From: Granulosicoccus sp.
Lineage (GTDB): Bacteria; Pseudomonadota; Gammaproteobacteria; Granulosicoccales; Granulosicoccaceae
Assembly (NCBI GenBank): GCA_020627685.1
Contig: JAHDGK010000012.1
Span: forward strand, 62,556 to 98,664
Direction: 5' to 3'
Length of the DNA: 36,109 bases
The number at the start of each line of letters is the position of its first letter. Within the stretch, counting starts at the first letter, position 1. The notes beneath the pieces were generated by a model. It was not told the DNA's origin. It did no database searches and was given only the letters and a program-made list of their open reading frames with translations. The position numbers and the translations under genes are program-made. This document shows positions 26,101 through 35,342 of this stretch, in pieces.

Positions 26101-27072
26101 ATGTTTAAAAAACGTTCATTACTATTAATCGGTGCACTCGCGTGCCTATCTTTCAATGCCAGTGCAGAAAGCTGGAGAGCCTGGAACATCCATAACGACG
26201 GTCATCCAAACACCGCTGCAATGGATCGTTTCTCAGAGCTCGTCAACGAAGCTACCAGTGGTGAAATCACTGTTGAAGTATTCCACGGTGGTGTACTGGG
26301 TTCTCAGCCTGATGCACTCGAGCAAGTTCGCCTCGGGGCTATCGAAGTCGGTAACTTCAATCTTGGCCCAATCGGTCCAGTCGTCAAAGAGGCAAACCTG
26401 GTCTCTCTGCCTTTCATCTTCAAAAGTGTTCCGCACATGTTCCGTGTGTTGGAAGGTGAAGCTGGACAAACCATCGGTGATGCAATGGCAGCTGCCGGTC
26501 TGAAGCCACTTGCTTGGGTTGATGCAGGAGCACGTTCTTTCTACAGCCAAAAGCCAATCGAAACACCGGCTGATGTTGAAGGCCTAAAAATTCGTGTAAT
26601 GAACAACGATCTGTACACGTCTATGATCTCTGCAATGGGCGGTAACCCATCACCAATGGCATTCTCAGAAGTTCAGCAGGCGCTCAAAACTGGGGTCGTT
26701 GATGGTGCTGAGAACAACTTCCCGTCTTTTAAGAATGTTGGCCACTATGAAGTTACGACACACTATTCGTTGAGTGAGCACCTGATCATTCCTGAGTGCA
26801 TTTGCGTGAACACAGCTAAGTTTGACGCTCTGTCTGCAGAACTTCAGGCTGCTGTACGCGGTGCTGCTGAAGAAGCTGCTCTTTTCCAGCGTGAGTTATG
26901 GGCAGTTCAGTCTGAACAAGCGCGTAAAGACGTCGAAGCTGCGGGCATCGTTGTTAACGAAATCGCGGACAAAGGTCCGTTCCAAGCTGCAATGGTTAAA
27001 GTCTACGACGACTACTTAGCGGCTAATCCTGATATGGCTAAACTGGTAGAGATGGCTCAAGCGACTGAGTAA
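26101..27072 (+). CDS. dctP: TRAP transporter substrate-binding protein (DctP)
   Basis: This 323-residue periplasmic solute receptor has a cleavable signal peptide (basic MFKKR, hydrophobic core, cut near NASA-ES). The conserved arginine that salt-bridges a substrate carboxylate sits in LKIRVMNNDLY, and GVVDGAENNFPSF is the family signature. The ENN pattern recalls members that bind sugar acids, so the ligand is probably an organic or sugar acid. The gene has a perfect AGGAGG and codon choice that looks more biased than its neighbours, as expected for an abundant protein. A hairpin separates it from dctQ. Confidence 0.9.
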   Translation: MFKKRSLLLIGALACLSFNASAESWRAWNIHNDGHPNTAAMDRFSELVNEATSGEITVEVFHGGVLGSQPDALEQVRLGAIEVGNFNLGPIGPVVKEANLVSLPFIFKSVPHMFRVLEGEAGQTIGDAMAAAGLKPLAWVDAGARSFYSQKPIETPADVEGLKIRVMNNDLYTSMISAMGGNPSPMAFSEVQQALKTGVVDGAENNFPSFKNVGHYEVTTHYSLSEHLIIPECICVNTAKFDALSAELQAAVRGAAEEAALFQRELWAVQSEQARKDVEAAGIVVNEIADKGPFQAAMVKVYDDYLAANPDMAKLVEMAQATE

Positions 27073-27086
27073 TACTTCTACGGCTT

Positions 27087-27119
27087 ACATGATCTCCGGC
27101 ATTTAGTCGGAGATCATGT
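27087..27119 (+). terminator. Intercistronic hairpin after dctP
   Basis: A 12-base perfect stem (ACATGATCTCCG and its complement) with a 9-base loop lies 15 bases after the dctP stop, followed by only TTT. It probably causes partial termination or protects the dctP message, giving more receptor than membrane subunits. Confidence 0.6.
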
Positions 27120-27160
27120 TTTACTCTACGAAATACCGGTTTTATATCAAGAGATAATTA

Positions 27161-27688
27161 ATGAGCGATTCAGCTGAAGATCCTGCCTTCCTGCGGGGTA
27201 TTGATAAGGTGCTCGATCTCATATCAAAAGTGTGTCTTATCCTTGCGGGTATAGCGCTGGTGGCTATGACGCTGATGTTTGCATGGTTGGTATACGGTCG
27301 TTATGTACTCAACGATACGCCAACGTGGGTTGAGCAGATTTCTCATTTATTGTTAATGGTCATTGCATTTTTAGGTGCGGCCGTGGGTGTTCGACAAGAC
27401 ACTCATCTTTCTGTCGTTCTTTTTCGCGGCGCTGTTCCTGCCAAAGTACGAACTGTTTTTGTATTTATCACTGATACGCTAATGGCTTGCTTCGGCGGTT
27501 TAATGTTTTGGTATGGCCTTGAATTAACTCAGTTCAAATGGAATAGCCTGATTCCACTTATTCGTTTACCCGAAGGTCTTCGCTCGCTGCCTCTTACTAT
27601 TTGTGGGGCGCTGGTATTACTTTTTTCTTTAACTCACCTTCTCAGACTGTTGATTGGGCGAGACGAACGTAAAGACAGCATAGAATAA
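27161..27688 (+). CDS. dctQ: TRAP transporter small permease (DctQ)
   Basis: This 175-residue membrane protein has about four transmembrane segments, for example VCLILAGIALVAMTLMFAW, then LLLMVIAFLGAAVGV, then a segment near residue 105 and one near 150. The YGRYVLNDTPTWVEQIS segment is typical of the DctQ family. DctQ joins DctM in the membrane to receive substrate from DctP. It begins 88 bases after dctP and ends nine bases before dctM. Confidence 0.9.
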   Translation: MSDSAEDPAFLRGIDKVLDLISKVCLILAGIALVAMTLMFAWLVYGRYVLNDTPTWVEQISHLLLMVIAFLGAAVGVRQDTHLSVVLFRGAVPAKVRTVFVFITDTLMACFGGLMFWYGLELTQFKWNSLIPLIRLPEGLRSLPLTICGALVLLFSLTHLLRLLIGRDERKDSIE

Positions 27689-27697
27689 GAGACGATA

Positions 27698-28981
27698 ATG
27701 GGACTCCTTCTACTTCTGGGGATTTTCGCCCTGTGTGTCATCATTGGGTTGCCGGTAGCGTTCGCGCTGGGTATCTCGGCTCTTGCCGCCTTCTGGTTTG
27801 AAGGCCTACCCATGCTTATCGTTTTTCAGCGTATTGTCGCTGGAATTAACGTGTACTCGCTCATGGCTATCCCGTTTTTTATATTTGCCGGTGAGTTGAT
27901 GTTCCATGGCGGAATAGCGGCACGTTTGGTTCGGTTTGCGCAGAACGCGGTCGGTGCAGTACGAGGCGGACTGGGAATAGTCAACGTCTTCTCTTCAATG
28001 TTGTTTGGCGGTATCTCGGGTTCTGCCATTGCAGATATTTCTGCATTGGGATCCATTCTCATCCCTGTTATGAAGGACAAAGGCTACGATGCAGATTATG
28101 CCGTCAACGTTACGGTGACCTCGTCAATCGCAGGAATCATTATTCCGCCCAGCCATAACATGATTATCTTCGCGCTTGCTGCAGGTGGATCGGTCTCAAT
28201 ATCCAAGCTCTTTTTAGCAGGTGTTGTACCCGGTGTTTTAATGTGCACGTGCTTAGCGGTTGCTGCCTATGTTGTTGCGGTCAAGCGCGGATACGGTGCT
28301 GAAAAATTTCCGGGTTGGACGGTATTAGTCTTAAGCTTTTTCGGCGCCATTCCTGGTTTACTCACCGCGATCATCATAGTGGGTGGTGTCCTCTCTGGAG
28401 TCTTTACTGCCACAGAGTCTGGTGCGTTCGGTGCGCTCTACGCGTTCGTCGTCACCATTGTTGTCTACCGAAGCTTAAGCTGGGAGACGTTCAAAATTGC
28501 GGTTATTTCAGCGGTTCGCACCACGTCTATGGTGATGATACTCATCGCCTGTGCCGGTGCTTTCGCTTACATGCTGACGTTCTTTAGAGTGCCGAGTCTC
28601 ACCATCGATTTCCTGACCGGGTTGACTGACAACCCCATCATGATACTTCTGATGATCAATGCCGTTTTGCTGTTGCTGGGTATGATCATGGACATGGCTG
28701 CATTAATTCTTATTTGTACACCCATCTTTCTGCCTATCATGAATGCACTGGGTATTGACCCACTGCAGTTTGGGATGATCCTGCTAGTCAACCTGGGCTT
28801 AGGCCTTTGCACACCACCTGTAGGGTCTTGCTTGTTCGTGGGTTGTGCAGTGGGCAAGTTGCCCATGGAGAGGGCCGTGCGCACAATATGGCCGTTTTAT
28901 ATGGCCATATTTGTGGCGTTGATGCTCATTACGTTTGTTCCAGCAATATCGCTGACGCTGCCGAATTTATTGAGCCAGTAA
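27698..28981 (+). CDS. dctM: TRAP transporter large permease (DctM)
   Basis: This 427-residue protein is the ion-coupled transport subunit, with roughly 12 hydrophobic segments. The conserved pattern MAIPFFIFAGELM, the motif GGISGSAIADISALGSI and the late GLCTPPVGSCLFV are all characteristic of DctM. It uses a sodium or proton gradient to import the acid delivered by DctP. It ends 18 bases before the convergent CoA ligase gene, leaving no room for a separate terminator. Confidence 0.92.
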   Translation: MGLLLLLGIFALCVIIGLPVAFALGISALAAFWFEGLPMLIVFQRIVAGINVYSLMAIPFFIFAGELMFHGGIAARLVRFAQNAVGAVRGGLGIVNVFSSMLFGGISGSAIADISALGSILIPVMKDKGYDADYAVNVTVTSSIAGIIIPPSHNMIIFALAAGGSVSISKLFLAGVVPGVLMCTCLAVAAYVVAVKRGYGAEKFPGWTVLVLSFFGAIPGLLTAIIIVGGVLSGVFTATESGAFGALYAFVVTIVVYRSLSWETFKIAVISAVRTTSMVMILIACAGAFAYMLTFFRVPSLTIDFLTGLTDNPIMILLMINAVLLLLGMIMDMAALILICTPIFLPIMNALGIDPLQFGMILLVNLGLGLCTPPVGSCLFVGCAVGKLPMERAVRTIWPFYMAIFVALMLITFVPAISLTLPNLLSQ

Positions 28982-28999
28982 TACCTTATCGATCGGCAT

Positions 29000-30817
29000 C
29001 TAGTCTATGCGAGCGATTGCCGGGTCATCATCTTTGTAAAGTCGTTCTAACAGATCGGCTCGCAGCGTTAGTACCTTACGAAAGTTAAGACTGCCTTTAG
29101 CGGTAATCTCTGAATCTGCTATGGAGGCAGGTTCAGACATGAGCAGGGCGCGCACGACTTTTCTCGAGCTCCCTGCATTAGTCGTAGAAAACGTTTCTAA
29201 CCGTTGACGGAGAGTCTCAACCAATTTTACATCGGTTAATACACCTTCAGATGCGTTTATCGAAAAGCCTAATGAACTGATTTCTTGCAGGTTTGGAAAT
29301 ATCAATAAACCGATTTCATTTTTATCGGCGCCCGTGACCACTAAATCAGCTGCAATTGGCGAGAGCGCACCTAGAAGATCAAGCCTGAGTTGCGCAGCGC
29401 GTACCCAGGTGCCTGATAGCAGTTTAAAGTCCTCGCTGAGTCGCCCAACAAACTGCAGACCTTTGTTGGGGTCACCTTCATCGACAAATCGCATCGCATC
29501 ACCGGTGATGAAAAAGCCTTCGTCGTCAAAAACACGGCTGGTTTGATCTACAGCCTTAAAATAACCGGGCATGATGTTGGGGCCTTTTACCCGAATTTCG
29601 AAACGGTTGTCGTCTTCAGGAATTAACTTTGCGACAACGTTGTTCAGCGGAATACCGACAACACCTGAACGATCCGTTGGTTCCTGTTGCATTAGTGTTG
29701 CAGGAGCTGTTTCCGTCAGGCCCCAGGATGATGTCATTAGTGGGACTTCTCCTTTGACATCCAATGCCATATTTTCGAAACCTTCCCAGACTTCTTGTGG
29801 TAAAGAGGCACCGGCGTAGAAGATCATGTCGAGCTCTTTAAAAAACTTAACCCTGAAGCTTTTGTCAGCGGTTAATGCGTCGAATAACATTTGAAAACCG
29901 ACGGGAACATTGAAGCATATCGTGCCAGGCACGAGTCCCAGATTCTCCACTGTTCTATTGAACAACCCGTTAGCAGGTTTCCCGTCGTCGATATATAAGG
30001 ACCCACCATTGGCAAGCACAAGATTAAAGTTGTGGGATCCTCCAAAGACATGGTTCCACGGGAGCCAGTCGGTAAGCCTGGGGCGCCGCTTCCGTAAAAA
30101 CGGTAGTGCATCAGCGATTTGCGCTTGATTTGCGCACATCATCTTGTGGGTTGTGAGTACGCCCTTTGGTGCCGAAGTAGAACCGGACGTCATGAGTATT
30201 TTGGCCACTGTATCCGGCCCAACCTGAGAGTGAGCATTCTCCACATCCACCGAAGAATCACCTTTTAGTAGCTCGTTGAACGAGGTCACCGAGGAAGGGC
30301 AGTTGAGGCTGGATACAATCTCTAGGTCGGATACTTCATTAAGTGCCAATGCTTTTGCGTATTGCTTAGCATCGCTTGCGTAGATTAATGAAGGCTTTGT
30401 TAAGTCAATGACGTGCTTGAGCCTGCTATGCGCTTCGGGAATCAGCGAGTATTGCTCCGCGACCGGTACGGTTGGAATACCAACGTATTGAGCAGCCAAG
30501 CTGAGTAGCCCATGGTCGACACTATTGCCCGACAGAATCACGATGGGTGTGGACTCATTAAGGCCGCGCGCAACGAGTGATGATGCAAGGGCTTTCACTT
30601 GCGCCAGTACGGATGCATAACTTTCTTCCCGCCATCCAGCACCGGAGCGCTCTGCGAGAAACACTTGATCGGGGGCCTGTGTAGACCATTGATGCAACCA
30701 ATCGCCAGTTGAGTTCACAACAGTACTTAAAGACTCGGTACTGGACATCAATTGTGTACCGTCTGGCCGAACTTCCATCGTCACGGAATGCTTTTGAAAG
30801 TCGTCGGTTCGTTTCAT
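29000..30817 (-). CDS. Feruloyl-CoA synthetase-like aryl/acyl-CoA ligase
   Basis: This 605-residue AMP-forming ligase has the motifs [38 protein letters not shown] and a C-terminal lysine in [13 protein letters not shown]. The segments [34 protein letters not shown] and the closing [14 protein letters not shown] closely follow feruloyl-CoA synthetases, which activate hydroxycinnamates. The hydratase-lyase (Ech) and vanillin dehydrogenase that normally accompany it are not here. The crotonase at 1866 lacks the needed glutamates, so it is not a substitute. The ATG at 30817 has no strong ribosome binding site; an alternative ATG is at 30778. It may serve uptake by the adjacent TRAP system, but that link rests on adjacency. 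Confidence 0.8.
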   Translation of the reverse strand: MKRTDDFQKHSVTMEVRPDGTQLMSSTESLSTVVNSTGDWLHQWSTQAPDQVFLAERSGAGWREESYASVLAQVKALASSLVARGLNESTPIVILSGNSVDHGLLSLAAQYVGIPTVPVAEQYSLIPEAHSRLKHVIDLTKPSLIYASDAKQYAKALALNEVSDLEIVSSLNCPSSVTSFNELLKGDSSVDVENAHSQVGPDTVAKILMTSGSTSAPKGVLTTHKMMCANQAQIADALPFLRKRRPRLTDWLPWNHVFGGSHNFNLVLANGGSLYIDDGKPANGLFNRTVENLGLVPGTICFNVPVGFQMLFDALTADKSFRVKFFKELDMIFYAGASLPQEVWEGFENMALDVKGEVPLMTSSWGLTETAPATLMQQEPTDRSGVVGIPLNNVVAKLIPEDDNRFEIRVKGPNIMPGYFKAVDQTSRVFDDEGFFITGDAMRFVDEGDPNKGLQFVGRLSEDFKLLSGTWVRAAQLRLDLLGALSPIAADLVVTGADKNEIGLLIFPNLQEISSLGFSINASEGVLTDVKLVETLRQRLETFSTTNAGSSRKVVRALLMSEPASIADSEITAKGSLNFRKVLTLRADLLERLYKDDDPAIARID

Positions 30818-30905
30818 TATTTAAAATCCGGCGTTGCAGGAGATAAAAGTCTAAAGATCGTTCCTATATTATTGCTTCAAGTCAGTCCTTATGTCTTACA
30901 TTATG

Positions 30906-30921
30906 CGCTCGTCAGCGAGCG
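30906..30921. repeat. Short inverted repeat in the divergent gap
   Basis: CGCTCG and CGAGCG flank a 4-base centre. It lies between the divergent CoA ligase and PLP-enzyme genes, so it may be an operator for a regulator located elsewhere, or a leader hairpin. No regulator gene is adjacent. Confidence 0.3.
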
Positions 30922-31001
30922 TACGCCGTATTCGCCAATTAGCTTGGGGTTGGTAATTTTGCTAACATCGAATTGTCGCAGGTGCACCTCTTTAATATCA
31001 C

Positions 31002-31005
31002 GGAG
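31002..31005 (+). promoter_or_regulatory. Ribosome binding site fixing a TTG start
   Basis: GGAG lies six bases before the TTG at 31012, whereas nothing comparable precedes the upstream TTG at 30973 or the GTG at 30982. This supports starting the class III PLP enzyme at 31012. Confidence 0.6.
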
Positions 31006-31011
31006 TCCATA

Positions 31012-32292
31012 TTGAGCACCAATGCTGAGCTCATCGCTAAACGAGCGCGGTTGTTAGGCCCCAATGTTTCTACGTTTTATGACGAACCTGTTCAGATTGT
31101 CCGGGGCGAAGGGGTATGGCTCTGGGATGAGACCGGGCGTAAATACCTCGATTGTTATAACAACGTCGCTCATGTAGGACACTGCAACCCGCGTGTTGTA
31201 GAGGCAATTTACCGACAGGCCAGCACGCTGAATACCCACACTCGCTATTTACACGAAGGTATTCTTGATTACGTTGAGAGGCTTACGGCGACCTTTGACA
31301 ATAGCTTGTCAACGGCAATCATGACCTGTACGGGTTCTGAAGCGAATGACATTGCCTTGCGTATGGCAGAAGCTGTCACAGGTCGTCAGGGCATTATTGC
31401 GACTGACGCCACTTACCACGGCAATACGGCTTTGGTGAGTCAACTAGGCCAAAGCAACATTCCACAGGTTGGTTTTGGACTCGATCAATACTTTCGCTAT
31501 GTCGATGCGCCTGACAGTCTTCGTGTTGATGATCCAGATGGAACCCTGTTTGCTGAAAAGGTTTCTGAACACATTCATTCATTGAAGAAAAGCCCCATCG
31601 GATTTGCGGCACTTGTGGTTTGTCCTTTTTTTCTCAATGAAGGCTTTCCTACACAAAATAGCCACTGGCTAAAACCAACAGCAGATATTGTGGCGAAGGA
31701 AGGTGGATTACTAATTTGCGATGAGGTTCAATCAGGGTTTGGGCGTATTGGTACTCATTTCTGGGCCCACCAGAAACACGGTATAACGCCCGATATTGTT
31801 GTACTGGGTAAACCTATGGCTAATGGGCATCCGGTAGGCGCTGTAGTGACCAACGCAGATTGTATGGCATCGTTTAGAACCAAGTTCAGATACTTCAATA
31901 CCTTTGGTGGAAACCCGGTAAGTTGCGCGGCGGCATCCGCTGTGCTCGACGAAATGGAAGAAGCTGATTTGCAAAACAATGCGTTAAAAGTGGGAGAGCA
32001 CGCGATGAATCGCCTATCCCGTTTAGCACAACGATATGATTGCGTTGGGGATATTCGAGGTTCCGGACTCGTCTTTGGGGCTGAGTTGGTGCTCGACAAA
32101 GAAACGAAAAAACCGGCGAGTGAATTAACTGATTATCTCGTGAATGCCATGCGCAGAGAGGGCATTCTGCACTCGAAGCTTGGTCGACACAAAAACACGC
32201 TGAAAATTCGTCCGCCTATGCCGTTTTCTGTGGAAAATACCGATCTGCTTTTCGATACCCTGACTCACGTTCTTGACGATGCACCGGTTTAA
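31012..32292 (+). CDS. Class III PLP enzyme, aminotransferase or phospho-lyase (AGXT2L-like)
   Basis: This fold-type I PLP protein (426 residues from the TTG at 31012) has a PLP-binding lysine at 267 in VVLGKPMANGHP, the aspartate in CDEVQSGFGR, and an N-terminus (NAELIAKRARLLGPN, then FYDEPVQIVRGEGVW) characteristic of the AGXT2L1/AGXT2L2 group. Human members of that group are phospho-lyases that remove ammonia and phosphate from phosphoethanolamine or phosphohydroxylysine rather than true transaminases. The next gene encodes a small-molecule kinase, which is the expected partner. A family start at 31012 agrees with its ribosome binding site. True transamination cannot be excluded. Confidence 0.82.
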   Translation: MSTNAELIAKRARLLGPNVSTFYDEPVQIVRGEGVWLWDETGRKYLDCYNNVAHVGHCNPRVVEAIYRQASTLNTHTRYLHEGILDYVERLTATFDNSLSTAIMTCTGSEANDIALRMAEAVTGRQGIIATDATYHGNTALVSQLGQSNIPQVGFGLDQYFRYVDAPDSLRVDDPDGTLFAEKVSEHIHSLKKSPIGFAALVVCPFFLNEGFPTQNSHWLKPTADIVAKEGGLLICDEVQSGFGRIGTHFWAHQKHGITPDIVVLGKPMANGHPVGAVVTNADCMASFRTKFRYFNTFGGNPVSCAAASAVLDEMEEADLQNNALKVGEHAMNRLSRLAQRYDCVGDIRGSGLVFGAELVLDKETKKPASELTDYLVNAMRREGILHSKLGRHKNTLKIRPPMPFSVENTDLLFDTLTHVLDDAPV

Positions 32293-32319
32293 GCCTCGTG
32301 CCGCTATAAGGGCCTGTCT

Positions 32320-33222
32320 TTGAACGATACGATCATTGAACAAGCTCGCGAACATTGGTCTTTGGGTCACGCGACTATCACGTTGGTCGCAGCGCGTGAA
32401 AACCGAGTTTATTGCGTAGAGCAAGATACTGTAAAAACGGCTTTACGGGTACACCGCCCAGGCTATAGAAATATCCCAGAGATAATTTCTGAACTGCAGT
32501 GGATGGAGATGCTCGCACTCAATGATATTTGTGTGCCGTCACCTATCAGGGCATCGGACAATTCTCTGTTTCTAACGTCGACCAATACGGTTGTTAGTTT
32601 GTTGACATGGGTAGATGGCACGCCATTCAGTCAATTCGAAGCCGAACCAAACTTGTATTATGAGTTAGGCAGGTTGCTGGCTCAAATGCAAGCCTTGGCC
32701 CTCACCTGGGAATACCCAGAAGGGTTTGTGCGACCTGAATGGGATCTCGTGGGAGACAATCCAACTTGGGGCCGATTTTGGGAGAACCCGAATCTTACGG
32801 CTTCTGAAGTGAAAAGGCTGCAGTATTTTCGAGACTATGCGCAAGAGCGATTGAATTCTGAGCTAGGGTATTCCAAAGGACTTATACACGCAGATTTGGT
32901 CCCGGACAATGTTCTATACGATGGTGAATCACTACAGTTGATTGATTTTGACGACGGCGGATTTGGTTACCATTTGTTCGATTTGGCTACGATAACTCAT
33001 CGTAGTCGTCGACGTAACGCTAGTTACGAATACGCTACGGCAGCTATCGAAGGCTATAGCAGCATCGTTAAAGCACAATTGGACGATGTCGCTTTTTTTG
33101 AAGCGCTGCGTGCCTGCACGTATGTGGGTTGGAATATATCCCGATTGAACGAATCAGGTGCTGCCTCAAGAAACCGTCGATTCATTAGCGAAGCCGATGC
33201 TGCCATCAAAGCATTCATTTGA
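32320..33222 (+). CDS. APH-fold small-molecule kinase
   Basis: This 300-residue aminoglycoside phosphotransferase-fold protein has Brenner's motif HADLVPDN (His190, Asp192, Asn197) and the magnesium-binding LIDFDDGG (Asp209, Asp211). Related enzymes phosphorylate choline, ethanolamine, homoserine and 5-hydroxylysine. The neighbouring PLP enzyme belongs to the phospho-lyase group, and kinase and lyase act in sequence in hydroxylysine catabolism, so a hydroxy-amine substrate is likely. The start is TTG with AAGGG seven bases upstream, 28 bases after the PLP enzyme gene. Antibiotic resistance is unlikely in this context. Confidence 0.8.
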   Translation: MNDTIIEQAREHWSLGHATITLVAARENRVYCVEQDTVKTALRVHRPGYRNIPEIISELQWMEMLALNDICVPSPIRASDNSLFLTSTNTVVSLLTWVDGTPFSQFEAEPNLYYELGRLLAQMQALALTWEYPEGFVRPEWDLVGDNPTWGRFWENPNLTASEVKRLQYFRDYAQERLNSELGYSKGLIHADLVPDNVLYDGESLQLIDFDDGGFGYHLFDLATITHRSRRRNASYEYATAAIEGYSSIVKAQLDDVAFFEALRACTYVGWNISRLNESGAASRNRRFISEADAAIKAFI

Positions 33223-33230
33223 CGCGTGAG

Positions 33231-33689
33231 TTAGGCGGCTTTGTGTTCCCCAGACGTTTCAGTAGATTGTTGTAACCTTGCCAGAAGTGTCTCGACCACG
33301 ATATCCCCGGATACATTGTCCAGATCGAAATTAGTCTCTTCCGCTATCATGAAAAAACGGTCGGATAGATTGGACTCCTCGCCAATATAAGCCATCGCCC
33401 ATTCGGGGAAGCTGCGACTTTCGATCGCGGTGAATCCCAGCATTGTCATGCCGGAATGTCGTTCGTCACACTGTATGCGATCAAACAATGATTCCACCTG
33501 ATGATGTGGACCTTCTAACACCTGCGCAAAATATTCTGAGTTAAACATGAGAGCGCCGGTTATTTCATTTTTCAAATTGTTTTCGCGCGCGGCACGCAGT
33601 ATCTGAGAAATTTCTTTATGCAGGGCATCACCATCTCCTGCAATGTTGTTTTGGCTCAAATACACAAGCCTGTACAGTTCTGTATTCAT
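33231..33689 (-). CDS. BLUF-domain blue-light sensor
   Basis: This 152-residue protein is a BLUF photoreceptor that binds FAD. The tyrosine and glutamine of the light-switch hydrogen-bond network are visible at Tyr10 (YRLVYLSQ) and Gln56 (YFAQVLEG), and the flavin-binding asparagine is in ARENNLKNEITG (Asn37/Asn38). The region FPEWAMAY holds the conserved Trp/Met pair. About 50 residues follow the domain, without a recognisable output domain, as in short PixD-type proteins that signal through a partner. It converges on the kinase gene, leaving eight bases between stops, and is divergent from the P450 gene across 338 bases. Confidence 0.92.
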   Translation of the reverse strand: MNTELYRLVYLSQNNIAGDGDALHKEISQILRAARENNLKNEITGALMFNSEYFAQVLEGPHHQVESLFDRIQCDERHSGMTMLGFTAIESRSFPEWAMAYIGEESNLSDRFFMIAEETNFDLDNVSGDIVVETLLARLQQSTETSGEHKAA

Positions 33690-34027
33690 GCGTAAGGGTC
33701 CTGTTTGGGCGTCTCGCTGCTGGAATACAATAAAAGGTGTTTCTTTCTAGGGATTCAGCTTGAACGTCTTCAAGTCGGGTATCGACAGCTCTACAGCTCA
33801 CTTAAATACGAAATTCTTTTGATTTGAACCTGTACCGCCGCAACTTCACATAATAGGTGCGTTTATTGAAACACCCCGTTAAAAACGGCTTAAAGCTCAT
33901 AGAATGCAGTTGATTTTTTAACTCTCTAAGCAGGCCGGTATTGCGATAAAATCACGGCTGTAATTGTAGTAAAGTCGTTCTATAGTAACTGGCGAACCCC
34001 GTGTAGTGGGTTGAGGAAGGCGTATCA
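33690..34027. other. 338-base divergent intergenic region, BLUF and P450 promoters
   Basis: This is the longest gene-free stretch. It should hold both promoters. A TATAGT (33981-33986) could be the P450 -10 box, but I see no convincing -35 at the right distance. CCGTT/AACGG (33876-33888) form a short hairpin. AGGAAGG (34014-34020) is a good ribosome binding site for the P450 gene. No small gene or RNA is recognisable. Confidence 0.5.
33759..33774. repeat. Inverted repeat CTTGAA-N4-TTCAAG
   Basis: Perfect 6-base arms with a 4-base centre sit about 70 bases upstream of the BLUF gene. It could be an operator for control of the BLUF gene or of the divergent P450 gene. No binding protein can be named. 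Confidence 0.35.
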
Positions 34028-35317
34028 ATGAGTAGCAGTGAAACTGAGTCGTACCATAAAATCAGAATACCGGCTCGGACCCCTCCTAGTGGATGTCCTA
34101 TCGATCATGACTTCACAACGTTCACGCCATCCTATCTAGAAAATCCGTATCCCGAGCTTGCTCGGCTTCGTGAAAAAAATCCGGTTTTTTATTCTGAAAA
34201 ACTTGGGTATCTGGTTGTGACTCGTATGGAAGATCTACAAACGGTTTTCCGTGATCACGAAGTCTACTCATCTGAGAATGTTCAAGATCCGGTATTTCCC
34301 GTGTGCGAACGCGCGGCGGCAGTTTTAGGTGCAGAAGATTTTAATCCGGTAGCCGTTATGTCTAACCGACAGCAGCCGGATCACACACGAATTAAAAAAT
34401 ACACCATGGATGGTTTTTCCGGACGCCGTATGAAGGTTCTTGAACCTTACATCAGACGCCGCAGCCAGGAATTAGTTGACGCCATGAAGGAGAAGGGTGG
34501 GCCGTGTGAGTTTGTGAGTGCTTTCGGTCACCCATTACCGGGTCAGATCATTTTCCGGTTCATTGGTTTCGACGAGGCCGATGACGATCTGCTGATTAGC
34601 TGGACGTCAAATCGCTTAGCATTCACCTGGGGAAATCCCGACGATGATGAACAAGTCGATATTGCCGAAAACATGTTGCGCTACTGGCGATATTGCCGCG
34701 AGTTTGTGGCTAAAAGATACAAGGAGCGGGCAGACGATTTCACCTCAGAGCTGCTCAACGCCCACGATGCAGATCCAGACGATCTCGCCTATCGTGAAGT
34801 CGAATCTATCGTCTACGGCTTGTCGTTCGCCGGTCATGAAATTGTTAGTAACTACTTGAGCAACGCATTGTTGTGTATTTTGCCCCGACGTGAAGACTGG
34901 ACGGCTATCTGTGAAGACGCAAGCCTAATTCCCAATGCCTTAGAGGAGGTTCTACGCTTTGAATCGCCGCAAACCAGCTGGCGACGAATAACCAATGTAG
35001 ACACGTCGATAGCTGGAGTGAGTATTCCAGCCGGTACGCAAGTTTTTTTAAGTTTAGGTGCGGGTAATCATCAACCGTCATTATTCGACTCGCCTGACAC
35101 GTTCGATATACGTCGAAAAAACGCCAGAAAACATATCTCATTCGGACAGGGAATTCATTTTTGTTTGGGGGCGCGATTAGCCCGTCTGGAAGCTGAAATA
35201 GCGTTAGAGACACTGGCGAAGAACTTACCGAGTTTAGATTTGGTTGCAAACCAAACATTGGAGTATTCGCCTAATATTACTTTTAGGGGGCCTAAAGAAT
35301 TACTAGTCACTTGGTAG
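34028..35317 (+). CDS. Cytochrome P450 lacking the I-helix threonine
   Basis: This 429-residue soluble class I P450 has the heme-binding motif FGQGIHFCLGARLARLE with Cys379 as the iron ligand and an ExxR in EEVLRFESP. The I-helix, normally A-G-x-E-T-T, reads A268-G-H-E271-I272-V273, so the conserved threonine that guides proton delivery to dioxygen is missing. The codon at 34841 is ATT. The enzyme may use another residue or water network, or act as a peroxygenase. The N-terminus has no membrane anchor. No ferredoxin or ferredoxin reductase is adjacent. The ATG has AGGAAGG seven bases before it. The substrate is unknown. Confidence 0.9.
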   Translation: MSSSETESYHKIRIPARTPPSGCPIDHDFTTFTPSYLENPYPELARLREKNPVFYSEKLGYLVVTRMEDLQTVFRDHEVYSSENVQDPVFPVCERAAAVLGAEDFNPVAVMSNRQQPDHTRIKKYTMDGFSGRRMKVLEPYIRRRSQELVDAMKEKGGPCEFVSAFGHPLPGQIIFRFIGFDEADDDLLISWTSNRLAFTWGNPDDDEQVDIAENMLRYWRYCREFVAKRYKERADDFTSELLNAHDADPDDLAYREVESIVYGLSFAGHEIVSNYLSNALLCILPRREDWTAICEDASLIPNALEEVLRFESPQTSWRRITNVDTSIAGVSIPAGTQVFLSLGAGNHQPSLFDSPDTFDIRRKNARKHISFGQGIHFCLGARLARLEAEIALETLAKNLPSLDLVANQTLEYSPNITFRGPKELLVTW

Positions 35318-35342
35318 TTATCACTTAAAAGATATTTTACGT

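Noticed and set aside
32320-33222. Aminoglycoside resistance kinase
   Set aside because: The fold matches, but the chromosomal metabolic context and the PLP partner point to a metabolite kinase.
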